Positions 11,969 to 24,809 of a DNA stretch of 64,000 nucleotides are shown one piece after another. The DNA is taken from NCBI GenBank assembly GCA_030770535.1, contig JASVEC010000018.1:434001-498000 (forward strand). The letters run 5' to 3'. Within the stretch, counting starts at the first letter, position 1, and each line of letters begins with the position of its first letter. The translations under genes were made by a program, and so were the position numbers. The notes under the pieces were generated by a model. The model was not told the origin of the DNA and did no database searches. It saw only the letters and a program-made list of their open reading frames with translations. Source of the DNA: Batkoa obscura (Eukaryota > Entomophthoromycota > Entomophthoromycetes > Entomophthorales > Batkoaceae).

Positions 11969-14181
11969 TTACTTTAAATAATGATGAATTTGATTCGGTA
12001 ATAATCCATTCGTTAATTTTATAAATATTTCTTCTTCTTCTATTGTTAATGGTATATAATTTATTTTATGAAAATATTTTAATAAATTATAATAAATATT
12101 TAATCTTTCTTCTGAATTTGGTGGAGTAATTTCTATCATTTGATCTATTCTACCTATTTAATAAAACAAAAAGTAAAATTAATCAGTTAGTATTATTCTT
12201 TATTATTATTATATTATATTACCTGGTCTTAATAAAGCATTATCAATTTTATTTAAATGATTGGTTGTAGCTATCAAAATAAAATTCAAATTTTCATTTA
12301 ATCCATCTAATTCATTTAACAAACAAGTTAAGATTCGATTTTGTAAATCTGAAAATTGATCTTCAGAAGAACCTAATAACAAATAGAAATAGAATGAAAT
12401 AAAAATTATCATTAATCATTGAGATATTATTATTACCTCTTTTAATACTAATCAATTCAATATCCTCTAAAATAATAACATATTTTGAATTCAATTTATC
12501 TTTAAAATGAAACAACTCCTTCAAATTGCTTTCCGTTTCGGAAAATTGATTAGAAAATAAATTAGCACTAAAAGTAAAAACAAACAAACAATAACCTGTT
12601 AATTTCATATCATACATAAAACTAATAAAACTTACCAATTAACGAGTATAATAGGTAATTCGAACATATCAGCAAACCCTTTGGCTAATAAGCTTTTACC
12701 ACTATTTGCTGGACCTGTTATGAGGTATTTATTAAAGGGAGATAATGTAATTATTGTTTGTGGATGTTGATATAATTTTATATAAAAATTCAATTTTTCT
12801 TTAATTTGAAATAAACCCCCTAATTCTTTTATATCTGTTTTATGAGTTAGTAATTGATAGTGACTGTCGCTATTGTTGAAAGTGGGTTTTAAGCTTGATG
12901 TGCTGCTGATATCAACGAGAGTATATATGAATTGAAAATTGAATTGAATTTTTGTTTTCAGTTTCGAATTTATTAAAAATACAAAAAATAAAGCTTTATT
13001 GTTATTAAGTTGTAATAATTTATTAATAATAATTAAACAATCTTTTTTATCTATTAAATTATAATAAATTAGTTCATTGATTCCTTTGATTATTATGATT
13101 TTCCGTTGCTGAATATTATCAGGACTATTAATAATCTTACTGAGTTTTTCACTAATTTTGTTGACATCCAATTCATTTTGTTCACCTTTATTTTTTTGTA
13201 TAAGTTTTAATAAATTTATACTAATCAAACTAATATCGTTTTTTATAGTGTTATTAAGATAACATTTTATATATCTATTTTTAAAATCAGCATTATATCT
13301 AAATTAAATTAAATCAAATAATAACAACTTACTTTTGATATTTCGTATAAATACTTTCAGTTTGAATTTCCAATAAACAGTTTCCGTTGATATTTGATTG
13401 TTTTGCTTTATCAATGGTAGTAAAATACCAAGCTAAATAAAATAAACTATTAGCAAAATAAAACAAGATATAATAGAAGTTTACTTATTATATTCATCAT
13501 TTCATCTAGTTGTTTATTCATTTTAACATCATCGAATGTTATTTCTATTTTATTTTTATTTTCTATCACTTTAATAGCACAATTTTCATTGATTTTAAAA
13601 TAAGTAGGAGTATCATTATCATTAAGCTGTATTAAATAATAATGATTATCATTAAAATATTGTATAGTAATAATGCTGTTATTGAACCATAATTTGTTTA
13701 CAATATTATTCATTATTATTCCTCTATTTTTATATATTAATTTCGTCTCATCTTTTAGTAGAACTAGATTTATTACATTTGCTTCATTATTAGTTTCTAT
13801 AGGCTTATCTAATATTAAAAATTTAATTTAATTTAATTTAAATAATAAATCACTGTTACCTTCGTTTTTATTAATAATAATTAAGCCAATATCTTCCTTA
13901 TCATTTTTCATATCTTCAGTTAAATATTTTAATCCCTCATCTACAACTATATCTTTTGTTGAAATAAAACAATTTAATTTTAGTTTCAAATTATAGCTCT
14001 TCCAATTTAAATAGTAACGATAATCTTCGACATTTATATCTTTATTTTGTATATGATATTCCATAATCAATTGATATAGCTCATTCTTTCTTCCTATTTG
14101 AAGTTCGAATTCATTATTGTTATTATTTGATATTGATCTATATTCTATTGTTATAAGAAAATTAATTTGTTTTCTATACAT
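11969..14181 (-). CDS. Divergent AAA+ ATPase
   Basis: Exons (minus) 14181-13860, 13808-13485, 13432-13333, 13298-12636, 12567-12437, 12372-12223, 12153-11969; 624 aa. The C-terminal ~250 residues are a classical AAA module: Walker A GPANSGKS (444-451), Walker B region VIILEDIELIS, sensor-1 IATTN, then ALLRPGRIDQ with the arginine-finger arginines. This resembles the D2 domains of PEX1/PEX6, AFG2/SPATA5 and CDC48. The Walker B acids read E504-D505 where the family has D-E. Residues ~250-330 (KIIIIKGINELIYYN ... ALFFVFLINS) look like the second half of a worn first AAA domain lacking a P-loop. The N-terminal ~240 residues are unrecognised and Asn-rich. At 624 aa it is shorter than those two-domain enzymes, so the subfamily is left open. 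It is transcribed divergently from the next gene with only 63 bp between start codons. Confidence 0.8.
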
Positions 14182-14244
14182 TTGAAGTCTATAAAAATAA
14201 AAGGGTTTTTTTAATGTACTTTTTTCTTTTTCTTTTTTTTAGTA

Positions 14245-16455
14245 ATGAATCATTTGATTTATAAAGTAAATTAGAACCTTTTTTAGTTAAAATAATCATT
14301 TAATTATTATTTCTATAGGCTTTATGTAAACAAACAATAGTTCAGTATAAATTACAAGAAATAAAGTAAGATATAGTGGTTGCATTTTTGGTATTGTTTT
14401 AATCAATATATAGTTTAGATACGTTAATAACTCAATTAATCTTACCAATAACCATTGAAAATGATTATTTGTTTAAAGCAATTCTATTGAAACAATTAAA
14501 AGGTACTTAATACAGTTATATTAATTTAGTTAACTGATAATTTAGACTTTAAATTATTGAGAATAACGATATTAAAAAAGTTGAATTTATTAACCTTATT
14601 TTATAGTTATGTGATTAAAGAAGAGGTAAAAAATTAATCATCTTTTACTATGAACAATAATAAACCAAATGAATATTTTCTAGTATTATTTTCAAATATT
14701 AAAAGAGCAAATAACATATACAAAAACAGATGAATTAATACAATTAACTTGTTTATTTATTCAAAAATGGTGCAATGAAATAAATAATAGTAAGGATGTA
14801 AAATGGAATTCAATCCAGTTTGTGTCCTATTGGGAATTTTTTTCACATTCAATTCAAAGTAAGGTCCTGTTTTATTTTATTTTATTTTATTTTATTTTAT
14901 TTTATTTTATTTTATTTTATTTTATTTTATTTTATTTTATTTTATTTTATTTTATTTTATTTTATTTTATAATTTATATAATATTTATTTCTAGTTGGAA
15001 ATAGTAGCTGTATAGATAGAAATAATAATTCAATAACTCGATTTCGGCTTTTGTTATCAAAATTTATTAAGTTAATTCAAAAAGATACAACTCATTTAAT
15101 ACAGTAAGTTTTAATTGAATATTCATCACATCCTTTGACTTTATTAATCTCTAACCAGAAAGCAACAACACTATAATGTCATTAAGCATACTTTATTAAC
15201 ATTAAAAGATTTAACTATTCTACAAGTTTCTGATTATGATTATTTTATTGAATTAATAGCTACTAAAGATAGTACAAATAATGAAATAATTAATCGGGGA
15301 AACAAAAATGATATAAAAGAGAATGAGAGTAGATTGAATATTGATTTAAATGGATATCAATTAATAAATACAGCAATATTAAACATTCAACTAAAGTATA
15401 AGAAGGAATTGAATGAGGTAATTAAATTTTGATTTATTTTTAATAATAATGATAATAATAATCATTATAGGACAATATCAATGAAATATTTTCATTAATA
15501 ACAAATGAAAAAGATATAAAATTAATAAATTTAATCAAATTCAAAAATTATTTATATAGAAAGTAAGTGATCACTACTATGAACTAACACTAACTAACAA
15601 AATCCTTCCTTATATATTAGCTACAAAATATCATCTATAAATCAACAAGATCAAATTACTAGTTTATTAAATCAAATCAATAGTACAACTAAAACTCCAA
15701 ATGAACAAATAATAGTAAATTTATTCAAATGTAGTTTATTAAATTATCAACAAATTATATTCAATTGTTTACAATCGGCCTTAAATCAACCTGTATTACA
15801 TAAAGAATATTTAAATCTCATTTTATTATTGAGAAGGGGGGATAAGAATTCGAGTGATAATGAGGAGTTGTTTATAGGGATTAAAAAGAATCTATTAGCT
15901 TATGATTTTAGTAATGTTTATTTAGATCATTATCAAATGTGGTGGAATGTAATCCAATTCTTTTTAAACGTGAGGTTTATTTATTATAGTAATATGATGC
16001 TTTTATTTATTTCATTTTTCTAGCATCCTAATTCAACATGTTATCAATGGAATTTTATTAATTTATGGTTAAATTGTGTATATCCAATAATTAAACAATT
16101 GAATGAAATTGATAGCAATATAAAAAATATAGATGATAATAACATACAGAATAGTCAATTACTAACTAATAATCCTGTATTCCAAAAGTTGATTATTAAT
16201 TTAATTCAACAAAATATAAGTAGTCTTCAACAATTAATTTCAATTCATTATTTTACCTTATTAAAATTATGTATTTTAAATGAATTAAATGAACAATTTA
16301 TAAATCAATTGTTAACTCATTCGTATCAATTGATTATAAAGAATGAAAATAATAATATTGTAAATAACAATTTATTTAAAAAATTAATTATTAATTTAAT
16401 TCAATTATTCCAAGATAATGGTAAATTCAATAATATTTCTATTTCTATTAACTAA
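14245..16455 (+). CDS. Unrecognised helical 542-aa protein
   Basis: Exons 14245-14265, 14319-14365, 14414-14502, 14546-14625, 14708-14858, 14995-15103, 15159-15417, 15471-15562, 15621-15969, 16024-16455; 542 aa, ten exons, phases consistent. The protein is rich in Leu, Ile, Asn and Gln, and reads as repeated amphipathic helices (LLKQLKDFKLLRITILKKLN; NLFKKLIINLIQLFQ), as in HEAT/ARM-type or other alpha-solenoid proteins. No catalytic motif, signal peptide or membrane segment is visible. It starts 63 bp from the oppositely oriented AAA+ gene and may share its promoter. The fifth intron holds a long pentanucleotide repeat. The first exons are short (21 and 47 nt), so the exact start is the weakest part of the model. 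Confidence 0.7.
14870..14970 (+). repeat. (TTTTA)n microsatellite, about 20 copies
   Basis: An almost perfect pentanucleotide array inside the fifth intron (14859-14994) of the helical-protein gene. It stretches that intron to 136 nt against the usual 45-60. Such arrays are length-polymorphic in many genomes. Confidence 0.95.
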
Positions 16456-16577
16456 TATATATAAATAAACTAGATGTCTATATCTCATGGATTACAGTAT
16501 TCAATAAATTAATATAAGTTAAAAACAATAAAATTAAAACAACTTTCGTCCACTTTCTTATATTTATTATATTACTT

Positions 16578-17675
16578 TTATAACTCCAAAATTTTATTAA
16601 TATTGAAGATGTTTTTTTGTGGAAACTTTTCTTGATTTTTAATTACTTTAATAATTTTATCTGTAACAAAATCTGTTGCTAAGGGTTGTTCAATATTAGA
16701 ACAGACCAATTGTTTCCCTAATAATAATCCAGCTGCTAAACCAAAAGCTAATGGTCGATCTTCACTATACATTAAGCCTAAAGTTAATGTTAAATTAGCC
16801 TCTATACTCTTATTATACTCTTATTATTTCATATTTATGTTCTATATTTTAATTTAAGGATCTTATTTTTACCTGGTTGAACGATAAATTTTTTAACAAA
16901 ATCTGTATTTTGATCTAATAAAATCCTTTGTTCACTTGCTTTTTTAGAGCTAATATAATCTTTCGTCAATATTTCGGGTAAAAAATTGGTAGCTGATAAA
17001 TAAAATAAACTTTGAATATTTTGATGTTTCTTCAACTCTTCCAATAAATTCTTTACTATTTAAAAAAAATCAATATTCATTGTCAACTTAAAGTAATCAA
17101 AACATTTTAAACAATTAATATTGTGATTATATTACTATTTCCTTACCTGACACAAAATTCATTTCTCTAACTTGATTTCCATTCCTAATACCCTCTTTCA
17201 TCACTTTATTCCATTCATTACTTACCAATGGTTTATAATTAAAATCAAAAATAGCACCAACGGAATGAATGATAGTATCTTGATTCGATAATAAATGAGA
17301 ATAGCTGTTTAGATTCAATAAATCTCCTTTTTGCCAATTCACCTAAAAGAAAAAACAGAAAAAATAAATTAATAAGTAACAGGTAATGAATCAGGCTTAG
17401 AGAATCAATTGAAAATTTACTTCGTTCATCCAAGCTTCTATTTTACCATTAGTAATTTTTGGGAGTCCAGAACGACTAATAAGATTTGTTTACATCTAAT
17501 TAAATGCTTTGAATTTTAATTAAAATTACCTTAAGCTCGTTATTTTTAATCCATTTTCAATTCCTTTTTTACAAAGTCTTTGGCCTATTTTAACATTCAC
17601 TTAATTGTTGTCATCTTATTATAAGGTTGACTTACCCAAATATCCATTACCACCTAAAATTAATACTTTTTTCAT
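16578..17675 (-). CDS. COQ11: COQ11-like atypical SDR
   Basis: Exons (minus) 17675-17636, 17584-17530, 17475-17421, 17342-17147, 17055-16873, 16777-16578; 242 aa. An NDUFA9-like atypical short-chain dehydrogenase with the Rossmann start MKKVLILGGNGYLG, then SRSG (a dinucleotide-contact motif in this group), WQKGDLLNLNSYSHLL, TIIHSVGAIF, FYLSAT and YISSKKASEQ (the YxxxK-like position), and FIVQPGLMY. Order and wording follow yeast YLR290C/Coq11, which sits in the mitochondrial CoQ synthome and modulates coenzyme Q synthesis. A cleavable mitochondrial presequence is not obvious. NDUFA9 of complex I is the main alternative, but it is much longer. Confidence 0.75.
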
Positions 17676-18405
17676 TAGGTTTCGAATTTATTTTATTATT
17701 GAATATTAGAAATATTGAATTTTTCGATTTTTTGATATTAAATATTTATTAAAAAATGGGATACAAATGAAGTTAATCTGATTGGTTAGGATTAGGATTT
17801 AGATTCGAAACAAATTTGGAAGATGGGATGGATTATGGATGTATTTTCCTATCTTAATAATGGAGTTATTACGTCGATCTTATTTTTAAAAATGTTATTG
17901 TTTAATTAAAATATGCTATATTTAATAAAGAATAATATTTAAAACTAGTATAAAAACTGTATTAAAATTAAAATCAAAATTTGTTATTCTTTACTTATAA
18001 AGACAAGATTTTATTTCAATAAGCAATATTCAAAATCAACAATAATATATAAAAAGTAAAGAGAACTATATAATATTAATAAAATACTATTAAATCCTTT
18101 GGTCCTTTAAACAAAAATTTAATAAAAAAACAAATGTCAAGCGAGATTGGGAAATTAAGATTTAAACTTGTGGTAAAGGGATTTAAATTTACAAAAAAAA
18201 TCAATTTCTTGCAAACAAAAGATATGTTATAATAGTTTGGGACCAAATTTGAAATATCGATTGCAACACTTATAGAAATCTGTAAAATTTACCATATTTA
18301 TTAAAAATGCCACAACAAATTCCAATAGTGTGCTTCTCCTTCTATTAAATAACTTGTTAATTTTAATTAATCCACATTCACTCAAGCCTAACTATAATAC
18401 CTTAA
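17676..18405. other. Intergenic
   Basis: Between the COQ11-like start and the PP1 stop, both on the minus strand. AT-rich, with no open frame or motif that I can support. Confidence 0.5.
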
Positions 18406-19588
<1,183 letters not shown>

Positions 19589-20575
19589 TATTTTTTCAAT
19601 TTAAATATATATTCTTTATATTTTTAAAATTCTCGTTTAATTTCACTCTCAAATTTCAATTCTAATCTCACTGCCTCCAATTTTATGCCACTTATAAAAA
19701 AAAACTCAAAAATAAATCCGTAATTCACTAAACTTTATCGTTTTCTTTCTTTCAATTCTTCTGCTAACACTTTCGACTTTATAGGAATTCAGATGGATGG
19801 CCAATCTTAGTTTTCCAATACGCTCTCTTTAATTTTTGGTTAAAAGATACTTTGGCTTAGCATCTCTTTCAATTTCATTCTCCTTATTTTTTAATTAAGG
19901 ATTTCTTTATTTATAAGCCAATCAGTAGTAGACATATTTTTGGAAATTCCATGTTTATAATAAATTTTAGCCAATCATATGCACTAATTCAGGCCTAATC
20001 GTTTGGGTTCGATTTGGAAACATATCATTGGGGGAATCGAAGATCATTATTGTGGTTTTAAAGCACTTGGTTTTTAATGATGACTAATGTTTAATTATAA
20101 ATAAGTGATAAAAAAAAGTCAGAAACACGACTGTTCATCCATCAGAACTGACTTAAATGTATCTTTTATTGCTTATATTATGATGCACTTTACAACTGCT
20201 AAAAAAAATAACAGCTACTATGAGCGTTATTTTTGTCAATAAAAATACACTATTAAGCTTAGCTCTCCGTGAGTAGTATCAATTGAATATTAGTTTTTTA
20301 CTGCTATTTAATAGCAGTTTAAACAATACTTAAACCTAATTAAACTCTTAGTTGCTAGGAAACCCATTGTATGGTAAACAAAGATTACTTGAGCTCTAAT
20401 TTTTCAAAAACTGAGTTTTGTAATTAACCTTCCGCAGCAATATGAACGAATTTTGTCTTAAAATTGAGCACATTATTTTGATTCAAAAAACTTATAATTC
20501 TAAATAAAGTAAATCTAGTTAAATTAGCAATAAATATATATATAAATGAAGAGCAAGTATCAACTGTAAAATTTA
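19589..20575. other. Divergent intergenic region
   Basis: About 1 kb between the PP1 start (minus) and the HMCES start (plus). Only frames shadowed from non-coding DNA are present. A small inverted pair (AGTCAG at about 20119 and CTGACT at about 20148) is the only structure noticed, and it is weak. Confidence 0.5.
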
Positions 20576-21825
20576 ATGTGTGGACGTTGTCACTTGCATT
20601 TGGTAAACTGATATTGCAAAATTGATGAAGAAATAAAATTAACAATAATCAGAGTATAGAGGAGATTGGTAGACAATTGGAAGGCATCAACTATGACGGT
20701 GGATTAGAATATAGTAGAGGGTAATAGAGCTAATTTTGGGAAACGAATAGGTGCTAATTTTTGCTAGGTATAACTTATCTCCTGCAAGGGATTTCCCAGT
20801 TATTGTAGATATTGATCATTGGGATATGATTAGTAGAAATATTCTGAATAATTCAAAAAGCAGCTCACAGAAAGTAAATTTGACAAGATTGATTACTGCA
20901 GAAAGAGAGAGAAACATAGGGAATGGAGTCAAAGTGAAAAAGGAAGGAATTGTAAGTGCAGATCTATTAGATAAGGAGAACAAGCTCCAAGATAATTTAA
21001 ATGATATGGAAAAGGAAATTAAACCATTTGGAAAAATTGTTATGATGGTATAAAATATTATTAATTTAACAGCGTGATAACTAACAGCTAATAGAAATGG
21101 GGCTTAAAATTTAATACTATCAATAACAAAAATGATAAGAAAATACCAGTTCCAATAAATGTAAGAGATGACACTTTAATGGATAAAAATAAAACATCAT
21201 TCAATCATTTAAAAAGAAAAAAGAGATGCTTAATAATAATTCAAGGGTAAAAATATTTTATTTTGTTTGATTTTCGCTTACGATTCTTTAGCTTTTACGA
21301 ATGGAAGCGCAACAACAGTTCCAAACTAGTAGATAATATACCTTATTATTCAAAATTAAAAGATAGTCCATTATTACTTGTAGGTGGTCTATATGACTAT
21401 TCTTTAGATACAAATGGTAAGCTTAATTCCTTATACACTTTTTTATGTTTAATAAAATGATAGAAAAAGCATCCCCTACTTTTGCTATGATAACTACTGA
21501 AGCCAATGAAAGTTTCTCTAAAATACATCATCGTATGCCACTTATCTTTGATCCTATTAAAGATATGGATAAAATAAAGTTGTGGTTAAAACATCCAGAA
21601 TTTGACGATAAAGTCGTTAGGCTAATTAAACCATATAATGAAGAGCTGTTAAGGTAATTAATCTTTTATCTATATAGTAAATATTCAATAAAAGATAGTT
21701 ACCAGGTTGGAAATAAAGTAAACACTGCTAAGGTTGATTCCCCTGAATTGATTAAACCTGCAAAAACAAAGAGAGTTAATACGTTGGATTCCTTCTTAGT
21801 AAAAAAGGAAAAGAAAACTAAATAA
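20576..21825 (+). CDS. HMCES: HMCES-type SRAP protein (abasic-site crosslinker)
   Basis: Exons 20576-20602, 20653-20720, 20768-21047, 21095-21246, 21292-21416, 21464-21653, 21699-21825; 322 aa. SRAP proteins shield abasic sites in single-stranded DNA by a thiazolidine crosslink through Cys2. Here Cys2 follows the start in MCGR, encoded by a 27-nt first exon. Other family landmarks: YNLSPARD, MMKWGLKF, the Asn of INVRDD, GFYEWKR with the catalytic-region Glu, TTEANESFSKIHHRMPLIF with the active His, and the conserved tail YQVGNKVNTAKVDSPELIKP. The last residues, VNTLDSFLVKKEK, resemble a weak PCNA-interacting peptide. About 40 extra residues around the 20880-21040 region are low-complexity and charged. 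The eukaryotic tail places it with HMCES rather than bacterial YedK. Confidence 0.9.
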
Positions 21826-22238
21826 ACGATTTATGAAATATTAGCTTAATTTTATTGTTATTGAATATAGTATTTTTGTTGCTACCTGTATTATAAATTA
21901 ACTCAAAATTCGATAAATTAAACTGTCAACTTAAATCAGAACTAAATTTGAGTAATAAAAGGCCTCTTTTTTAAACTTTATTTTATTTTTAATATAACTG
22001 TTCTTCTATTTTATGTTTATTATCTTAGGCTTTGAATAAATTAGTTTATTATGGTGACTAACAGTAATATTTAGGATGATAAATCAATTTAAAATTGTCT
22101 CAAATTTAGCCTATAATTTCTATTTTCATTTCTAATAGTGTTCCAAAGTTTAAAAACAGTTCATGTCATCACTCAAACCAAATTGACCTATAAATAAAAG
22201 CATTATAAATTTCATTAAACTAATTTTAAAAAAATAAA
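21826..22238. other. Intergenic
   Basis: Spacer between two plus-strand genes, AT-rich, with no feature beyond presumed 3' and 5' untranslated regions. Confidence 0.5.
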
Positions 22239-23424
22239 ATGTCTATCCAAGAAATCCAAAATCCTAAAGCAGTTACTATTCAATATAAGAATGCAACAGC
22301 ACAAATCGATTTGTTTGGTGCTACCGTTACCTCATGGAAAATTGATGGTGAAGAGTTGATGTTTGTTAGGTAAGGGTGACATTCATTTTAATGAAGCTAA
22401 ATTTACATTAAACAATTAGCTCCAAATCTAAAAGAGATGGTAGCAAAGCTGTTCGTGGTGGGTAAGTTTTAAAACAAATATTGTTTCAAAACATATTTTG
22501 ATTCTTTTTAAAGTATTCCCATTGTATTCCCTCAATTTGGTAAAGAAAAAGCACCAAACCCGGCTCACGCTTTACCCCAACATGGTAAGAATTTAATAAC
22601 TTTACATGAAAATAATTAGTTAAATTTTATTTAGGCTTTGCCCGTTCCTTTTATTGGAAGCACTTAAAAGAGGAAGGAGTTAAAGACGATAGTGGTGTTA
22701 CTGCACACTTTGGTAAGTTTATTTATATCCACGAATAGATACCATTTTATCAAGAAATTAAATTGATTAGGTCTTACCCATGAAGACATTTCTAAGGAAG
22801 TGTTTGATCTCTGGCCATTTAAATTTGAGCTGAAATATTCAGTTACCATTACTGAAAAAGAGTTAAAAACTTTCGTTCAAGTCAAGAATTTAAATACTGA
22901 TAAAGAGTTAACTTTAACTCCTTTACTTCACACTTATTTTGATGTTGAGGTAAGGACTTAATTTAGTTTAACTTAATGTGAAAATGATAAATTTTTAGAA
23001 CATTGCTAATGTGAAAGTAGAAGGCTTAAAAGGTTTAGATTATTATAATAAAGTATTAGATAAAAATGAAACTCAGCAAGACGACCACATAACTATCGAC
23101 CAAGAAGTTGATCGTGTCTATGGAAATAAGAACGATGATTTATTAAAGCTTTATAAAGATGAAAAATCTCATTTCACTTTCGTAACGGTCAATTTACCAG
23201 ACGTTGGTAAGTTTAATAATTTGATATAAAATTTTATTTATTAGTAAAAATTAGTTGTATGGAACCCATGGATTAAGAATGCTAAAGCAATGAGTGATAT
23301 GGATGACGAAGAGTACCATAAATTTATCTGTGTTGAATTAGGCCATGTAAAAGAGCCTATAAAAGTTACCCCAGCTCCATCTATCAATTATCTCTATGGC
23401 CAGATTATAACCTATCATCCTTAA
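22239..23424 (+). CDS. Glucose-6-phosphate 1-epimerase
   Basis: Exons 22239-22369, 22420-22461, 22514-22584, 22635-22712, 22771-22949, 22999-23206, 23255-23424; 292 aa. An aldose-1-epimerase superfamily enzyme of the YMR099C type that interconverts the alpha and beta anomers of hexose-6-phosphates in the cytosol. Diagnostic pieces: LFGATVTSWKIDGEELMFV, AVRGGIPIVFPQFG, LPQHGFARSFYW with the catalytic-region His, TPLLHTYFDVE with the second His, then GLKGLDYYNKV and the end segment VVVWNPWIKNAKAMSDM and KFICVELGHV, which carries the catalytic Glu. Length matches the yeast enzyme (297 aa). The RGGxPxxFPxFG and GFAR signature separates it from galactose mutarotases. Confidence 0.92.
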
Positions 23425-23483
23425 AGCAAATAAAATAATATAATAAGCAAAGTTTGAAATTTTCAAAATAATTAGCTAAAAGT

Positions 23484-24809
23484 TTAATTTAAAATAGTAT
23501 GTGGATAAGTTGCTTTTAAAATATTAATAGCTTTTAAAAATATTTGGTTACTATTTTTGCCAAACTTTTCTAAGGTATGATAAAATGATAGGCTTAATGT
23601 TTGCATTCTAGAAATTGGTACATTTTCTCCCCATATTTCAACAATCTGGGGACAAGTTTCTGGTAAATGTGGTGGAAACTTTGTATTTGTAGTAAGTGCA
23701 ACCTTATTCGCTTTTGCTAACCTATTAATATTGGCATTACCACAAGATTTGAGAATGCTTCCTAATATCCAAAGATATTGATTGCTCTTTACTCGATTTT
23801 CTTTGTCTTCTAAATTCTCATCTTGATTATATACTCTCTTGATTTTTTCTAACGTTTTTAGTCCAACATCATAGGTGGACTCATTTTCGTCTTTAAAATC
23901 ATAAGGTGGGCTCACTGGTGTTCTCATAGCAACAAATATAGCTTTAATAGCAAGATTAAATTCCTCTTCCTTTCCTTTTAATTGAACATCCATGGCATCC
24001 CATTTAGAGTTAACTATAAAATCCATCAGATCTTTTGGTACCCCCGTTGGAGCTTCATTCCTTTCCACTTCATACCAAGGTTTAGTAACTTCTTTATAAT
24101 TAAAATCATCAAAAATAACCCCAGAGCCATCATGATCATTCTGCCTAAAGTACATTTGTCTCTTAAGCGGAGTGACCGCATTCATCCTTGTATAATCATG
24201 AAGAGGACTTATGATATTATTTTTTTGATCTGGGCTATCTAAAATATTCATGCTTTCATCATAGTCTCTACCTTGTATATTTCGACTATCGTTGAATGAG
24301 GTTTGGAGCATTGACATTTGTTCATTAACAAAACTTTGATTAACTGAACCTGAATTATCCGTTCGATTCCCAAGTGATCTTTGAACATTAAGTATATTGT
24401 GTACATTGGGTGTTCTGTGCTTAACGTCCCCCCTAGCAATGTAATTCATAAGTTGGCCCTGGGTATATTTGCTAGGATCTCTTAGCGCTGATATTACACT
24501 ATTCACTAAAATAATTGACATCTCGTCCATGGCTTCTTGGCTTTTTGTAGTAGCTGAACTGTAAGCTGAACTGGTTAAAGGATTATCATAACTTCCGGTT
24601 GGTATATATCTAAACCAAGAGAAACCAAACATGATTACAGAGTTAGGTAAGAGCAATATAGATTGTAAACCTTCTCCTTTATACTTTTCTATTTTATAAA
24701 TGTCTCCCTCCTTGAGATTTCCTCTTCTAAAACGGATTCCTATATCTCGATCGTAATCATCACACGGCTTGCGTTGCCATTCTATTACTGAAGATATGGT
24801 GTGATTCAT
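23484..24809 (-). CDS. Unrecognised intronless 441-aa protein
   Basis: A single uninterrupted exon of 441 codons, unlike the intron-split genes on both sides. I do not recognise a family. The first ~70 residues (VIEWQRKPCDDYDRDIGIRF ... LLLPNSVIMFGFSWFRYIP) look like a small beta-rich domain. A polar stretch rich in Ser, Asn and Gln follows (about residues 100-220). The C-terminal half is mainly helical and better conserved in appearance (WDAMDVQLKGKEEEFNLAIK; YLWILGSILKSCGNANINRL; LPETCPQIVEIWGENVPISR). No signal peptide or membrane segment is evident. Codon use is less AT-extreme than in the 8.8-16.5 kb genes. It ends 60 bp from the epimerase stop in convergent orientation. Confidence 0.8.
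   Translation of the reverse strand: MNHTISSVIEWQRKPCDDYDRDIGIRFRRGNLKEGDIYKIEKYKGEGLQSILLLPNSVIMFGFSWFRYIPTGSYDNPLTSSAYSSATTKSQEAMDEMSIILVNSVISALRDPSKYTQGQLMNYIARGDVKHRTPNVHNILNVQRSLGNRTDNSGSVNQSFVNEQMSMLQTSFNDSRNIQGRDYDESMNILDSPDQKNNIISPLHDYTRMNAVTPLKRQMYFRQNDHDGSGVIFDDFNYKEVTKPWYEVERNEAPTGVPKDLMDFIVNSKWDAMDVQLKGKEEEFNLAIKAIFVAMRTPVSPPYDFKDENESTYDVGLKTLEKIKRVYNQDENLEDKENRVKSNQYLWILGSILKSCGNANINRLAKANKVALTTNTKFPPHLPETCPQIVEIWGENVPISRMQTLSLSFYHTLEKFGKNSNQIFLKAINILKATYPHTILN

Noticed and set aside
16578-17675. Assignment as complex I subunit NDUFA9
   Set aside because: At 242 aa it is far shorter than NDUFA9, and its motif wording follows yeast Coq11 instead.
20118-20153. Possible hairpin (AGTCAG ... 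CTGACT) as a terminator or RNA gene
   Set aside because: Six-base arms with a 20+ base loop are expected by chance; no RNA family features.
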